From positions 620,001 through 684,000 of the forward strand of contig NZ_JABRWJ010000005.1 of NCBI RefSeq assembly GCF_013266755.1: a stretch of 64,000 bases of DNA, written 5' to 3'. The notes beneath the pieces are model-generated. The model made no database searches and was not told the origin of the DNA. It saw only the letters and a list, made by a program, of their open reading frames with translations. Shown here one piece after another: positions 10,211 to 20,484 of the stretch (position 1 is its first letter; each line of letters opens with the position of its first letter). The position numbers and the translations under genes are program-made. This DNA comes from Pseudaquabacterium terrae. Lineage in GTDB: Bacteria > Pseudomonadota > Gammaproteobacteria > Burkholderiales > Burkholderiaceae_C.

Positions 10211-10875
10211 TGCTGACGCTGACGCTGTTCGACCTCGACCACACGCTGCTCGAAGGCGACAGCGATGTGCTGTGGTGCGAGTTCCTGATGGACCAGGGCG
10301 TACTCGACCGCGCCGAGTTCGGCGCGCGCAACGCGGCGATGGATCACGACTACCGCGCCGGCACGGTCGGCGCGCAGGAATTCTGCGAGTTCTACGTCTC
10401 GACGCTCACCGCGCGCACGGTCGACGAATGGCAGCCGCTGCGGCGTGCCTTCCTCGACGGCGTGATCGCGCCGCGCATCAAGCCCGCAGCCCGCGCGCTG
10501 GTGCAGCGCCATGCCGAGGCCGGCGAGCTGCTGGTGATGACGACGGCGACCAACCGCTTCATCACCGAGCTGACCGCCGCGCACCTGGGCCTGCCGCACC
10601 TGATCGCCACCGAATGCGAACGGATCGGCGCGCGCTTCAGCGGCCGCACCAGCGGCACGCTGAACATGCGCGAAGGCAAGGTGACGCGGCTGAATGACTG
10701 GCTCGCCGAGCGGCAGATCCGGCTCGCCGAGTGCAACTCGACGCTGTACAGCGATTCGATCAACGACCTGCCGCTGCTTTTGGCCGTCAGGCATCCGGTG
10801 GTCGTCGACCCGGATCCGCGGCTCGCCGCCGAAGCCGCCGAGCGCGGCTGGCCGGTGATCTCGCTGATGGCGTGA
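10210..10875 (+). CDS. HAD-superfamily (subfamily IB, SerB-like) hydrolase
   Basis: A 221-residue phosphatase-type protein. Motif I FDLDHTLLEGDS has the nucleophile D8 and acid D10; motif II is MTTAT; the lysine is in REGKVTRL; motif III is YSDSINDLPLL. It resembles the phosphoserine-phosphatase branch and is too short and different in motif I to be a standard PhnX phosphonatase. It probably dephosphorylates a small metabolite; a part in phosphonate breakdown is suggested only by its place in the operon. Confidence 0.72.
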
Positions 10876-10892
10876 CATGACGAGCGCCGCAC

Positions 10893-10950
10893 GGCCGTTC
10901 CGAAGGCGCTCGCTCCCCCTCGGGGGGACGGCCCGCAGGGCCAAGGGGGT
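10893..10950 (+). repeat. Intergenic GC-rich palindromic element, copy D
   Basis: GGCCGTTCCGAAGG, core CCCCCTCGGGGGG, then a GGCCCGCAGGGCC hairpin and AAGGGGG. The terminal GGGGG lies just upstream of the ATG at 10954 and may double as its ribosome binding site. It separates the HAD gene from the last gene of the operon. Confidence 0.65.
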
Positions 10951-10953
10951 CCG

Positions 10954-11919
10954 ATGAGAGTCGCACCGTTCAAGGCCATCGCCTACGCCAGCGCGCAAGC
11001 CGGCCCCCGGCTGATCGTGCTCGGCGCGGTGCACGGCAACGAGACCTGCGGCACGCAGGCGATCGGCCGCGTGATCGAGCAGATCGACAGCGGCCAGCTG
11101 CCGCTGGTGCGTGGCGCAGTCACTTTCGTGCCGATCACCAACCCGCTGGCCTACGCCGAGCGCCGCCGCGCAGGCGACCGCAACCTCAACCGCAAGCTCG
11201 GCCCGACCGACGCGCCGCGCGAGTTCGAGGACCACGTCGCGAACTGGCTCTGCCCGCTGCTCGCGCAGCACGAGGTGCTGCTGGACCTGCACTCGTTCCA
11301 GTCGCCCGGCCTGCCCTTCGTGCTGGTCGGCCCGCCGGACAACGATGGCCCGCTCGAACCGTTCGCCCAGGCTGCGCGCGAGGAAGCGCTGGCGCTGCGG
11401 CTCGGCGTGCAGCGCGCGGTCGACGGCTGGCTCGGCACCTATGCCGCCGGCGTCGCGCGGCGGCAGGCGCTGTACTCGGCGCGGCCCGCCGCACCACTCG
11501 ATCTCGACCCGCGCTACGGCATCGGCACCACCGAATACATGCGCTCGAAAGGCGGCTGCGCGCTGACGCTCGAATGCGGCCAGCACGACGACCCGCAGGC
11601 GCCGGCCGTCGGGGTTCAGGCGATCGTCAATACGCTGGCGCACCTGCAGCTGATCGACGCCCCCGATCCGCCGCCGGCAACGCACATCGAAGGCCTGCAC
11701 CTGAGCGAGGTGGTCGACAAGCTGCACACGGGCGACGTCTTCGTGCGCGCCTGGAAGAGCTTCGACCGCATCACCTCCGGCGAGCCGGTCGCGCAGCGGC
11801 ACGACGGCACGCCGGTCCTGGCACCCTTCGACGGCTGCATCGTCTTCCCGAACCCCGCCGCCGAGCCCGGCAACGAGTGGTTCTACTTCGCGCAGCCGCA
11901 TCCGCGGCTGCGCCGCTGA
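10954..11919 (+). CDS. Succinylglutamate desuccinylase/aspartoacylase family zinc amidohydrolase
   Basis: A 321-residue M14-type metallo-amidohydrolase. Zinc ligands are H27 and E30 in GAVHGNE and H113 in LDLHSF; substrate arginines are in GDRNLNRKL; the probable catalytic Glu is in LTLECGQH. A C-terminal beta domain ends near PFDGCIVFPNP. Relatives remove acyl groups from N-acyl amino acids. It is the last gene of the phosphonate operon, separated by a palindromic repeat; its substrate cannot be told from sequence. Its 3' end faces the S9 peptidase gene with only four bases between stops. Confidence 0.75.
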   Translation: MRVAPFKAIAYASAQAGPRLIVLGAVHGNETCGTQAIGRVIEQIDSGQLPLVRGAVTFVPITNPLAYAERRRAGDRNLNRKLGPTDAPREFEDHVANWLCPLLAQHEVLLDLHSFQSPGLPFVLVGPPDNDGPLEPFAQAAREEALALRLGVQRAVDGWLGTYAAGVARRQALYSARPAAPLDLDPRYGIGTTEYMRSKGGCALTLECGQHDDPQAPAVGVQAIVNTLAHLQLIDAPDPPPATHIEGLHLSEVVDKLHTGDVFVRAWKSFDRITSGEPVAQRHDGTPVLAPFDGCIVFPNPAAEPGNEWFYFAQPHPRLRR

Positions 11920-11923
11920 TCGC

Positions 11924-13936
11924 TCAGCGGCCCGGCAGGTGCTGCTGGAAGAAGCGCAGCACGTGACCCCATTGCAGCGCCTGGTTCGCGCGTGTCGACG
12001 CACCATGGCCTTCGTCGGCAAAGAGCAGCAGCTCCAGCGGCACGCCGCGGGCGCGCGCCACCTCGTGCATCTGCAGCGCTTCGCCCACCGGCACGCGCGG
12101 ATCGTTGGCGCCCTGCACGATCATCAGCGGCGCCTTCAGCTGGTGGACCCAGCGGGTCGGCGACAGCTGGATCATCGCCTCGCGGTCGGTGGCCGGGTCG
12201 CCGTATTCGGTGACCCGCAACTGGCGCCGGTACGGTGCCGTGTTCTCGATGAAGCTCAGCAGATTGGCGATGCCGACGTTCGACACGCCGGCATCGTAGG
12301 CGCCGGCGAAACGCGTCATCGCCATCAAGGCCGCGTAGCCCCCGTAGCTGCCGCCGTAGACGCCGATGCGCGGCGCGACGCCGTTGCGCGTCCACGCGGA
12401 GCGCAGATGCAGCGCGGCATCCTCGATGTCGGTGATCACCTGCAGCCGCTTCGCGCCGTTGTCGGCATCGAGCCAGGCCTTACCGTAGCCCGACGAGCCG
12501 CGCACGTTGGGCTCGACGATCACGAAGCCGGCCTCGACGAAGAACTGCCAGATCGGCGAGAAGCCCGGCTTCGACTGGCTCTCCGGCCCGCCGTGGAAGT
12601 GCACGATCACCGGGCACGGCGGCTCGGCCGCGGCCAGGCAGCGCGCCGGCCGGCGCACGAACATCGGGATCGGCGTGCCGTCGCGCGCCGGGTAGCTCTC
12701 GAGCGTCGCCGGCGCGAATTGGCGCGTATCGGCCTCCGGGGTGGACGGCACGGTCCAGCGGGTCAGCGTGCGGTCGCGCCAGTTCCAGACCGCCGTTTCG
12801 CGCGGCCGGTCCGGCGGCGCGAGCGCCAGCACCACCTGCTCGCCGTCGGCGCTCGCCGCGGCGACGATCTGGTGATCCAGGCCCGCCGGCCAGGGCAGCG
12901 GCAGCGGCTGCAGCGTCGTCGCGTCGAGCACCTGCACGCGCGTGTAGCCGGCCTCGTTGATCGTCAGGTACAGGCGCTTGCGGGCACGGTCGAGCAGCAG
13001 GCCCTCGACATCCCAGCGCTCGCCGCCGGGCACCGCCACCGGCGTCAGCGACTGCCCGGCAGCCCATTCGTAGACGCGCAGGAAACCGCTCGACTTCGAG
13101 GTGACGACGACGTAGTGGCCGGGCCGCGCGCCGAAGCGCATCACGTAGTCGCTGTATTCGCCCTGGCCGAGCAGCGGCGTCGCGCTGCGCGTGGCTTCGT
13201 CGAACAGCGACCATTCGCGGCCGCGCGAGCCGGTGGCCTTCACCAGCAGCAGCCGGCCCGGCTGCACGTCGGCGACACGCCAGAAGCCCTGGCCGTCGAA
13301 GAGCCGCTCCGCACGCGCGGCGCCGATGTCGTAGCGATAGACGGCGTACGAATCGCGGCTGACGTCGTTGGACACGTAGTACGCAAAGCGGCTGTCGGCC
13401 GAGAAGTGCTGGAACTCGGTCTGCACGCCGGGCCGGTGCTGCACCTCGCGCAGCGGGCCGCCGTCGGCCGCCTGCAGGTAGAAGCCGGGGTTCTCCTCGC
13501 CCTGGCGGTCACGCTCCAGCGCGAGCCAGCGGCCGTCGGGCGACACCGCGGCGATCGTGGTGCGGTCTTCGCCGCCGGTCAGCTGCAGCGGAAACCGGTC
13601 GGCGCCGTCGAGCCGCCAGACCTGGTCGACACCCGTCACGCGCCAGCTGAAGTACAGGCGCTTGCCGTCCGGCGACAGCACACCGGCGCCGGGCGGGCGC
13701 AGGTCGAGCAGGCCCTGGATGCGGCGCGAGATCTCCGGCGGCAAAGGCGGTGGACGAAAGCGCAGCAGGGTCTCGGGCGCCACCGAGGCTGCACCCAGGC
13801 CGCGGTAGGCTGGTGCCGACGCCGCGGCCGCGACGGGGGCCGCCGCAGCGCCCGGTTGCGCCGCCACGGTGGCGCACAGCAGCAGGCCGGCGGCGGCGGC
13901 CAGCAGGCGCCAGGGCGCGAAACGATGAACGCTCAA
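11924..13936 (-). CDS. Secreted S9 family prolyl oligopeptidase-like serine peptidase
   Basis: A 670-residue protein with an N-terminal signal peptide (about 1-27, cleavage after TVAAQ or nearby). A beta-propeller region of WD/DPP-like repeats (LSPDGKRLYFSW, VSPDGRWLAL, FSADSRFAYYVS) fills about 80-400, followed by an alpha/beta-hydrolase domain. The triad is S530 in GGSYGGY, D612 in GANDPRVP and H644 in DEGHG. It probably trims peptides in the periplasm. It follows clsB after 37 bases and may be co-transcribed. Confidence 0.85.
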   Translation of the reverse strand: MSVHRFAPWRLLAAAAGLLLCATVAAQPGAAAAPVAAAASAPAYRGLGAASVAPETLLRFRPPPLPPEISRRIQGLLDLRPPGAGVLSPDGKRLYFSWRVTGVDQVWRLDGADRFPLQLTGGEDRTTIAAVSPDGRWLALERDRQGEENPGFYLQAADGGPLREVQHRPGVQTEFQHFSADSRFAYYVSNDVSRDSYAVYRYDIGAARAERLFDGQGFWRVADVQPGRLLLVKATGSRGREWSLFDEATRSATPLLGQGEYSDYVMRFGARPGHYVVVTSKSSGFLRVYEWAAGQSLTPVAVPGGERWDVEGLLLDRARKRLYLTINEAGYTRVQVLDATTLQPLPLPWPAGLDHQIVAAASADGEQVVLALAPPDRPRETAVWNWRDRTLTRWTVPSTPEADTRQFAPATLESYPARDGTPIPMFVRRPARCLAAAEPPCPVIVHFHGGPESQSKPGFSPIWQFFVEAGFVIVEPNVRGSSGYGKAWLDADNGAKRLQVITDIEDAALHLRSAWTRNGVAPRIGVYGGSYGGYAALMAMTRFAGAYDAGVSNVGIANLLSFIENTAPYRRQLRVTEYGDPATDREAMIQLSPTRWVHQLKAPLMIVQGANDPRVPVGEALQMHEVARARGVPLELLLFADEGHGASTRANQALQWGHVLRFFQQHLPGR

Positions 13937-13973
13937 GAGCTTTCTCCCGGTGCTGAGTCACCCTGCAGCGCCA

Positions 13974-15284
13974 TCAGTACTTGCCTGACATGCCCGCCAG
14001 GCGCAGGAACCAGTAGGCGGTCCAGGCGACGAAGCCGCGCCGCAGCGTGCTCCACCAGCCGGGGCCGACGGGGGGCTGCAGCACCTCGCGCGAGGCCAGC
14101 ACGGCCGACTCGAAGCGCAGCGCCAGCTCGCCGGTGAAGTGCATGTCGCGGACGATCACATTGGCTTCCAGGTTCAGCAGCAGCGACAGCGGATCGATGT
14201 TGCTCGAGCCGACGGTCGCCCAGTCGTCGTCGACCACCGCCACCTTGGCATGCAGGAACGCCGGCATGTACTCGAAGACGCGCACGCCGGCGTCGAGCAG
14301 CTCGCCGTACAGCACCTGCGCCGCGAGCGCCGCGAAGCGGTAGTCCGGCTTGCCCTGCAGCAACAGGCGTACCTGCACGCCGCGCGCCGCGGCGCGCTGC
14401 AGCGCGCGCCGGAACGGCCGGCCGGGATAGAAGTACGGGCACATGATCTCGACGCGGCGGCGCGCACGCGAGATCGCCTCGATGTAGGCATGCTCGATCG
14501 CCCGGCGTTGGCGCAGGTTGTCGCGCACCAGGAAAGCCGCGCGCACCGGCGGCAGCTCGGCCAGCGCCACGGTGTGCGGCGTGCTCGGCGGCAGGATGCG
14601 CAGCCGCGAGGCCATGCGCCGGGCGCGCGCCACCGGCTCGGCGCTGCGCGCCAGCGTCAGCAGCTCGTCGCGCCAGTCGGCGCCGAGCGCGGCCCGGCTC
14701 CACATCGCGCGGGCCGACTGCTCGATCGATGCCACCAGCGGACCCTGCAGCTCGATTGCGAAGTCCAGCCGCGGCGCCTCGCACAGGCCGTGGTTCAGGT
14801 CGTTGCGGTCATCGATCAGGTTGATGCCGCCGACGTAGGCATCGTGACCGTCGACGACGCACAGCTTCTGGTGCAGCCGGCGCAGCTGGCCCGGCTGCAG
14901 CAAGCGCCACCAGCGGTCGACCGGGCGGAAGACCACCAGTTGCACGCCGGCCGGGACCAGGCGCTCGCGCAGCGAGGGCAATGTCGCCTTCGAGCCGAAG
15001 CCATCGACGACGACGCCGACCCAGACGCCGCGCCGCGCGGCCTCGGCCAAGGCGTTGGCGACGCAGCGGGCCGCGTCGTCGTCGTGGAAGATGTAGGTCG
15101 CCAGCCAGACCTGGCGGCGCGCCTGCGCAATCGCCGCGCACATCGCCGGAAACAGCTCGTCACCGCCGGCCAGCAGGCGCACGCGGTTGCCGCCGCTGAG
15201 CACCGGGCGCAGCGCCAGCGCCGGCCGCAGCACCTGGGCCGGCGGCAGCGTCGGATAGCGGCGGTGGTGATCGGCGGGAGGCAT
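13974..15284 (-). CDS. clsB: Cardiolipin synthase, ClsB (YbhO) type
   Basis: A 436-residue phospholipase-D-superfamily protein with two HKD motifs: H138-K140-D145 in HQKLCVVDG and H345-K347-D352 in HAKVAVVDD. It lacks the N-terminal transmembrane pair of ClsA, which points to the ClsB branch; that branch makes cardiolipin by phosphatidyl transfer. E. coli clsB is co-located with ybhP, and a YbhP-like gene lies upstream here at 17368-18171, but two extra genes intervene. MPPADHHRRYP is taken as the start. Confidence 0.85.
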   Translation of the reverse strand: MPPADHHRRYPTLPPAQVLRPALALRPVLSGGNRVRLLAGGDELFPAMCAAIAQARRQVWLATYIFHDDDAARCVANALAEAARRGVWVGVVVDGFGSKATLPSLRERLVPAGVQLVVFRPVDRWWRLLQPGQLRRLHQKLCVVDGHDAYVGGINLIDDRNDLNHGLCEAPRLDFAIELQGPLVASIEQSARAMWSRAALGADWRDELLTLARSAEPVARARRMASRLRILPPSTPHTVALAELPPVRAAFLVRDNLRQRRAIEHAYIEAISRARRRVEIMCPYFYPGRPFRRALQRAAARGVQVRLLLQGKPDYRFAALAAQVLYGELLDAGVRVFEYMPAFLHAKVAVVDDDWATVGSSNIDPLSLLLNLEANVIVRDMHFTGELALRFESAVLASREVLQPPVGPGWWSTLRRGFVAWTAYWFLRLAGMSGKY

Positions 15285-15368
15285 CGTCGGCTACGGCGCC
15301 GCCGGCAACAACCTTCTCGCTGCGGGACGGCGCCAGGGCCGATTCTGGCCCCAGAGCGGCAAGCGCCG

Positions 15369-16310
15369 TCAGGCCGGCTGTGCGTCGAGCACGGCGTCGG
15401 CGCTGGCGGTGTCCTGCTTGGCCTCGGTGAGCACACTGCGCGAGCCGTCCAGGCGCAGGAAGTGCTCCTCGATGAAGTCCTTCTCGACCAGCGTGCGCTG
15501 CATCGCGTGCTTCAGGTTGTCGAGCTCGCTGGCATGCAGGTCGCGTTCGGCGGCCACTTCGGCGAGCTTGCGCCGCGCCTCCTTCAGCGCCTCGTTCTCG
15601 GCGGCGCCGGCCGGGTTGGCCGCGGCAAGGCGCTCGACGTCGGCCGTGAGCGCATCGGCCTTCAGCTCAGCCACGCGCACGCGTTCCTTCGCGCGCTCGA
15701 GGATCTGCTGGTGCTTCGCGACCTCGCCGCGCAGCGCCTCGACCGTGTGGCCCTGCGCCTCGGCCGCCTTGTTGGCGGCGCGCAGGTCGAGGATGATGCG
15801 GTGCGCCTCGTGCAGCCGGCGCCGCATCGCCTCGGACTCGGTGAGCAGCTTGTCGCGCTGCGCCATCACGCTCTCGAGGTCGCCCTTGTGCTTGCGCTGC
15901 CACTCGGCGAGCTTGCTCGGGTCGATGGCCGACAGGCTCTCCATCATCTTCCTGATGTCGACGAGGGCGCGCTCGGTGCCCTCGCTGCCCGGCGCCGCGG
16001 ACATCTCTTCCATCATCTGGTTGAGCTTGTCGAGCAGCTCGACACCGGCAACCGGCGTCGGCAACACGGACGAGTTGCCACCGCCGCCACCGCCTGAACC
16101 GCTGAAGCCGCCGCGCAGCGCGTCGACGATCCTGTAGCCGGCATCACGCACCACACGCGCCGAATCGTTGAGCTCGCGCGAGGCGCCGACCATCATCTCG
16201 CGCGTCTGCTCGGTCTGGCCGAGGATGCGCACGAGCATGTAGACCAGCAGGATCAGGATGATCGCGTTGCTGACGAAGACGACCGCAACGGCGAGGTTGA
16301 CGAGGTCCAT
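15369..16310 (-). CDS. Membrane-anchored coiled-coil protein, unknown function
   Basis: A 313-residue protein I do not recognise. Residues 5-30 form one transmembrane helix. A Gly/Ser linker (about 68-80, SGSGGGGGG) leads to a long charged helical region (about 90-290) rich in Glu, Lys, Ala and Leu heptads, typical of a coiled coil. The topology suggests a short N-terminal anchor and a cytoplasmic rod. It starts 12 bases after the response-regulator stop, so the two are almost certainly one unit. A scaffold for signalling or envelope functions is a guess. Confidence 0.7.
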   Translation of the reverse strand: MDLVNLAVAVVFVSNAIILILLVYMLVRILGQTEQTREMMVGASRELNDSARVVRDAGYRIVDALRGGFSGSGGGGGGNSSVLPTPVAGVELLDKLNQMMEEMSAAPGSEGTERALVDIRKMMESLSAIDPSKLAEWQRKHKGDLESVMAQRDKLLTESEAMRRRLHEAHRIILDLRAANKAAEAQGHTVEALRGEVAKHQQILERAKERVRVAELKADALTADVERLAAANPAGAAENEALKEARRKLAEVAAERDLHASELDNLKHAMQRTLVEKDFIEEHFLRLDGSRSVLTEAKQDTASADAVLDAQPA

Positions 16311-16322
16311 GGGCTGAAGGTG

Positions 16323-17267
16323 CTACAGCGCGATGAAGGTCATGCGGCCTTCGCCGAGGCCGGGAATGGCGAGCTGGTAGTCGCAGCGTTCGCCGCCGCG
16401 CTCGAGCAGCTCGACCAGCTTCGGGAACGCCGCCGGCACGGCCATCGAGCGCGCCAGCGTGCAGCCCTCGGGCGCGTTGTCGACCTGCAGCATCATCCCG
16501 GCGGCGCGCAGGAAGGTCGTCGCCTGCGCGACCATCGCGTCATGCGGCTCGCCGGCCAGCTGCGCGGCGGTGATGTCCGCCACGGGCAGACGCAACGCGC
16601 CGCCGCCGACCAGGCACACGGCGCTGAGGTCGAGCACGCCGACTGCGGCGGCCGGCTTGCCGGGCGCCGAATACAGGCCCAGCAGGTTGTTCGGTCCGAG
16701 TGCGCCGGGCTCCATCGCGGCATGCAGCTTCAGGCTGAAGTCCTGCCCGCCGAGCGTGTGCTCGATCAGGCCCTGGGCGTGGTCGATGCGCAGCGGCCGC
16801 TCCGGCAGCGCGGCAGCCGGCGCTGCAGCGGGTGCGGCACGCGGCGTGACATTCGCGGCCGCGGGCGCCGCCGGCGCCTTGTACGGCACCGCCGCGCGAA
16901 TGTGGTCGATCAGCTCGTTGTCACGAAACGGCTTGTTGACGATGAAGGCAGCGCCATTGGTGCGCGCCTGCTCGAGCATCGCCGGCCGCGACTCGGTGGT
17001 CACGAAGCCGATCTTGACGTTGGTCTGGCCGAGCTGGCGCAGCGTCTGCAGCAGCTCGAGGCCGGAAACGCGCGGCATGTGCCAGTCGGTGATCATCAGC
17101 TGCGGCGTGAAGCTGGGCAGCAGGCTCAATGCTTCCTCGCCGTCGGCGGCACGCTTGACCTCGACTTCGGGATAGCCGCACTGTTCGATCAGACGCGCGA
17201 CGATGGCCCGGATCGCTCGACTGTCGTCGACGACCATGAATCGATACGGCGTGCGGGTGGGGTTCAA
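16323..17267 (-). CDS. Response regulator with C-terminal domain of unknown type
   Basis: A 314-residue two-domain protein. The receiver domain (about 6-125) has acidic D14/D15, the phospho-acceptor D61 in MITDWHMP, the TT pair near 90 and K112 in VNKPF. A Pro/Ala linker (about 130-160) joins a C-terminal domain (about 165-314) that I do not recognise; it is not an obvious DNA-binding or GGDEF domain, and a CheX/CheC-like fold is only a possibility. TTG 17267 is chosen because AGGGAG lies upstream and the first beta strand (YRFMVVDD) would be lost with the later ATG. No kinase gene is nearby. Confidence 0.72.
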   Translation of the reverse strand: MNPTRTPYRFMVVDDSRAIRAIVARLIEQCGYPEVEVKRAADGEEALSLLPSFTPQLMITDWHMPRVSGLELLQTLRQLGQTNVKIGFVTTESRPAMLEQARTNGAAFIVNKPFRDNELIDHIRAAVPYKAPAAPAAANVTPRAAPAAAPAAALPERPLRIDHAQGLIEHTLGGQDFSLKLHAAMEPGALGPNNLLGLYSAPGKPAAAVGVLDLSAVCLVGGGALRLPVADITAAQLAGEPHDAMVAQATTFLRAAGMMLQVDNAPEGCTLARSMAVPAAFPKLVELLERGGERCDYQLAIPGLGEGRMTFIAL

Positions 17268-17286
17268 GGCGGGGCTCCCTCTGACG

Positions 17287-17304
17287 CGGGATGTGAGCAT
17301 CCCG
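17287..17304 (-). other. Hairpin in the leader of the response-regulator gene
   Basis: Perfect 7-bp arms CGGGATG and CATCCCG with a four-base loop, about 20 bases upstream of the TTG start. There is no T-run, so it is not a clear terminator; it may be a leader structure. Confidence 0.35.
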
Positions 17305-17367
17305 GTTGGGCACCAGGCTGCATGACAGCCCGGCATGCTGGCGTTATCGACCCGCTGTAGGGAAACT

Positions 17368-18171
17368 TCAATCCGGCGCCAGCTCGACCACCAGCGGCAG
17401 GTGGTCCGACATGCGCGCCCAGGCGGCACCACGCGGCACATGCGTCGAGACGCAGCGGAAACCGCGCGTGTAGATGCGGTCGAGCGTGAACAAGGGCACA
17501 CGCGACGGGAAGGTGCGTGCAGGAACCCCGGTTCTCGCGCGGTGCAGGCCGCGCTCGTGCATCGGCGCATCGAGCCGCTCGCCCCAGTCGTTGAAGTCGC
17601 CGGCCACCAGCACGTGGGCTTCGCCCGGCACCTGCGCCGCGAGGTACTGCGCGAGCCGGTCGACCTGGCGCACGCGGCTCGAGTGGATCAGGCCGAAGTG
17701 GGCCACGATCACGTGCACCTCGATGCCCTGCCACAGCACCGGCACATGCAGCAGGCCACGCTGCTCGAAGCGGTGATCGCTCACATCGTGGTGGTAGACG
17801 TCGCCCAGCGGCCAGCGCGCGAGCAGCGCGTTGCCGTGCTCGCCGTGCTTGGTGGTGGCATTGGTGCGGTAGGCGACGTCGTAACCCTCGGGCGCCAGGA
17901 AGTCGGCTTGGCCGCCCTCGGGCCAACCGAGCAACGTGCGTTCGAAGTGCAGCGCCTCGCGCTGGTGAAACAGGCGCACTTCCTGCAGGCAGACCAGGTC
18001 CGCATCGAGCGCTTCGATGCCGAGCCCGAGGTTGTGGATCTCGAGCCGCTTGCCCACGCCCAGGCCGCGCACACCCTTGTGGATGTTGTAGGTCGCCACA
18101 CGCAGCGTGTTGGCCGTGAACTGGGTGCTCGGCGGCGCAAAGCGCGAAGAGCTGAAGTGCCGGGCTCTCAT
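17368..18171 (-). CDS. Endonuclease/exonuclease/phosphatase family protein (YbhP-like)
   Basis: A 267-residue EEP-fold metal-dependent phosphodiesterase. Family motifs are LRVATYNIHKG (strand 1 with the metal Asn), VCLQEVR (metal Glu), GDFNDW (catalytic Asp-x-Asn) and MSDHLPLVVEL (terminal Asp-His). The ATG at 18171 is the natural start. It lies downstream of nudB with a 44-base gap and upstream of clsB. In E. coli, ybhP precedes clsB, so a lipid-related role is possible; a nuclease role cannot be excluded. Confidence 0.75.
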   Translation of the reverse strand: MRARHFSSSRFAPPSTQFTANTLRVATYNIHKGVRGLGVGKRLEIHNLGLGIEALDADLVCLQEVRLFHQREALHFERTLLGWPEGGQADFLAPEGYDVAYRTNATTKHGEHGNALLARWPLGDVYHHDVSDHRFEQRGLLHVPVLWQGIEVHVIVAHFGLIHSSRVRQVDRLAQYLAAQVPGEAHVLVAGDFNDWGERLDAPMHERGLHRARTGVPARTFPSRVPLFTLDRIYTRGFRCVSTHVPRGAAWARMSDHLPLVVELAPD

Positions 18172-18215
18172 CGGGTCTCTCAGGGCAATCTGCGGGCCGG
18201 GGCTTCTGTCGCCGC

Positions 18216-18683
18216 TCAGCGCATCACGAAGCGGGGCAGCTGCAGTATCGCCTCGGCGTTGGACGGCGAGAAGCAGCGATCGGCCGCTTCGCGCCATGGC
18301 AGCCAGGCGTGCTGCAAATGCTCGCGCGGATTGAGCTGCACGGGCCGCGGCGCCGGCAGCGTCAGACCGAACACGTGCTCGGTGTTGTGGGTCACGCCCG
18401 GGGCGTAGCGGTGGCGCCATACCGGGTAGATTTCGTAGAGGTTCGCAAGTTGCCAGTCCTGCAGCGCGGCGAGCGGTAATTCTGCTGAGCCGATCGCCAG
18501 ACCGGTCTCCTCGGCCACTTCGCGCACGCAGGTCTCGATCAGCGGCTCGTCGGCGCGGTCCTTCGAGCCGGTGACGCTTTGCCAGAAGCCCGGCTGGTCG
18601 GCGCGCTCGATCAGCAGCACCTCGAGCGCCGGCGTGTGGATCACGACCAACACGCTCTCCGGAATCTTCGGAGGCCGGCTCAT
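18216..18683 (-). CDS. nudB: Dihydroneopterin triphosphate diphosphatase (Nudix)
   Basis: A 155-residue Nudix hydrolase that removes pyrophosphate from dihydroneopterin triphosphate in folate synthesis. The Nudix box is visible as TGSKDRADEP followed by REVAEETGL, with the one-residue expansion seen in betaproteobacterial NudB. FWQSVTGS and WLPWREA are further family features. Its ATG directly abuts the aroG stop (TGAATG), so it is co-translated with DAHP synthase. Confidence 0.82.
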   Translation of the reverse strand: MSRPPKIPESVLVVIHTPALEVLLIERADQPGFWQSVTGSKDRADEPLIETCVREVAEETGLAIGSAELPLAALQDWQLANLYEIYPVWRHRYAPGVTHNTEHVFGLTLPAPRPVQLNPREHLQHAWLPWREAADRCFSPSNAEAILQLPRFVMR

Positions 18684-19811
<1,128 letters not shown>

Positions 19812-19838
19812 GGGGGCACTCCGAGCGAGAAAAGGGGA

Positions 19839-20234
19839 TCAGCGCGCGGCGATGCGCTCGCGCAGCCAGGCGGCGAAGGTGAGTTCGTCGGTGTCGCCGG
19901 CGGCGAGACCCAGCATGACCAGCACGCAGTCGGCATCGCTGGCGTCGAGCTGAAAGCCGTTCAGGCGCAAGAACAACTCGACGGCGACGAAAGCGCTGCG
20001 CTTGTTGCCGTCGACGAACGGATGGTTGCGCGCCAGGCCGAACCCATAAGCGGCAGCGAGGGCAGCCGCATCCGGCTCGCCGTAGTGCGCCAGGTTGCGC
20101 GGACGGCCAAGCGCCGACTCCAGCATGCCGTGATCGCGGATTCCGGCGGCGCCGCCGTGCTCGGCCAATTGTTCTTCGTGCACGGCAAGGATCACCGCCG
20201 GGTCGATCCAGACCCAGTCCTGGTTGGCGGCCAT
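19839..20234 (-). CDS. doc: Doc (death-on-curing) family toxin
   Basis: A 131-residue Fic-fold protein. The motif HPFVDGNKR (about 70-78) matches the Doc variant of the Fic signature, which phosphorylates EF-Tu rather than AMPylating. It starts six bases after the stop of an AbrB-type antitoxin gene and ends 27 bases before aroG. The pair is set between two housekeeping genes and could be a recent insertion. The catalytic motif looks intact, so the toxin is probably active. Confidence 0.85.
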   Translation of the reverse strand: MAANQDWVWIDPAVILAVHEEQLAEHGGAAGIRDHGMLESALGRPRNLAHYGEPDAAALAAAYGFGLARNHPFVDGNKRSAFVAVELFLRLNGFQLDASDADCVLVMLGLAAGDTDELTFAAWLRERIAAR

Positions 20235-20240
20235 GGCCGC

Positions 20241-20465
20241 TTACTTGGCCAGTTCGCGCAGCACCGCGCGGCGCGCCTTCATGATGCCGCGCGCGGCCTG
20301 CATCTGGTCCTCGAACACCGGGTCGTGCGGCGTGATGCGCATGCCATCCGGGCTCTCGGTCAGGTACAGCGTGTCGCCCTTCTCGAGCTTCAGCTTGGCC
20401 AGCACTTCCTTGGGCAGGATGACGCCGACCGAATTGCCGATCTGGGTGAGCTTGAGGGCGTGCAT
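20241..20465 (-). CDS. AbrB/MazE-type antitoxin partner of Doc
   Basis: A 74-residue protein. Residues 1-45 form a swapped-hairpin AbrB DNA-binding domain (KLTQIGNSVGVILPKEVL); the charged C-terminal tail (about 48-74) would wrap the toxin. This AbrB-Doc combination replaces the classical Phd. GGAG lies upstream of the ATG. It probably represses its own promoter through the palindrome at 20485-20500. Confidence 0.8.
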   Translation of the reverse strand: MHALKLTQIGNSVGVILPKEVLAKLKLEKGDTLYLTESPDGMRITPHDPVFEDQMQAARGIMKARRAVLRELAK

Positions 20466-20484
20466 GGCGGACTCCGAAAGACGT

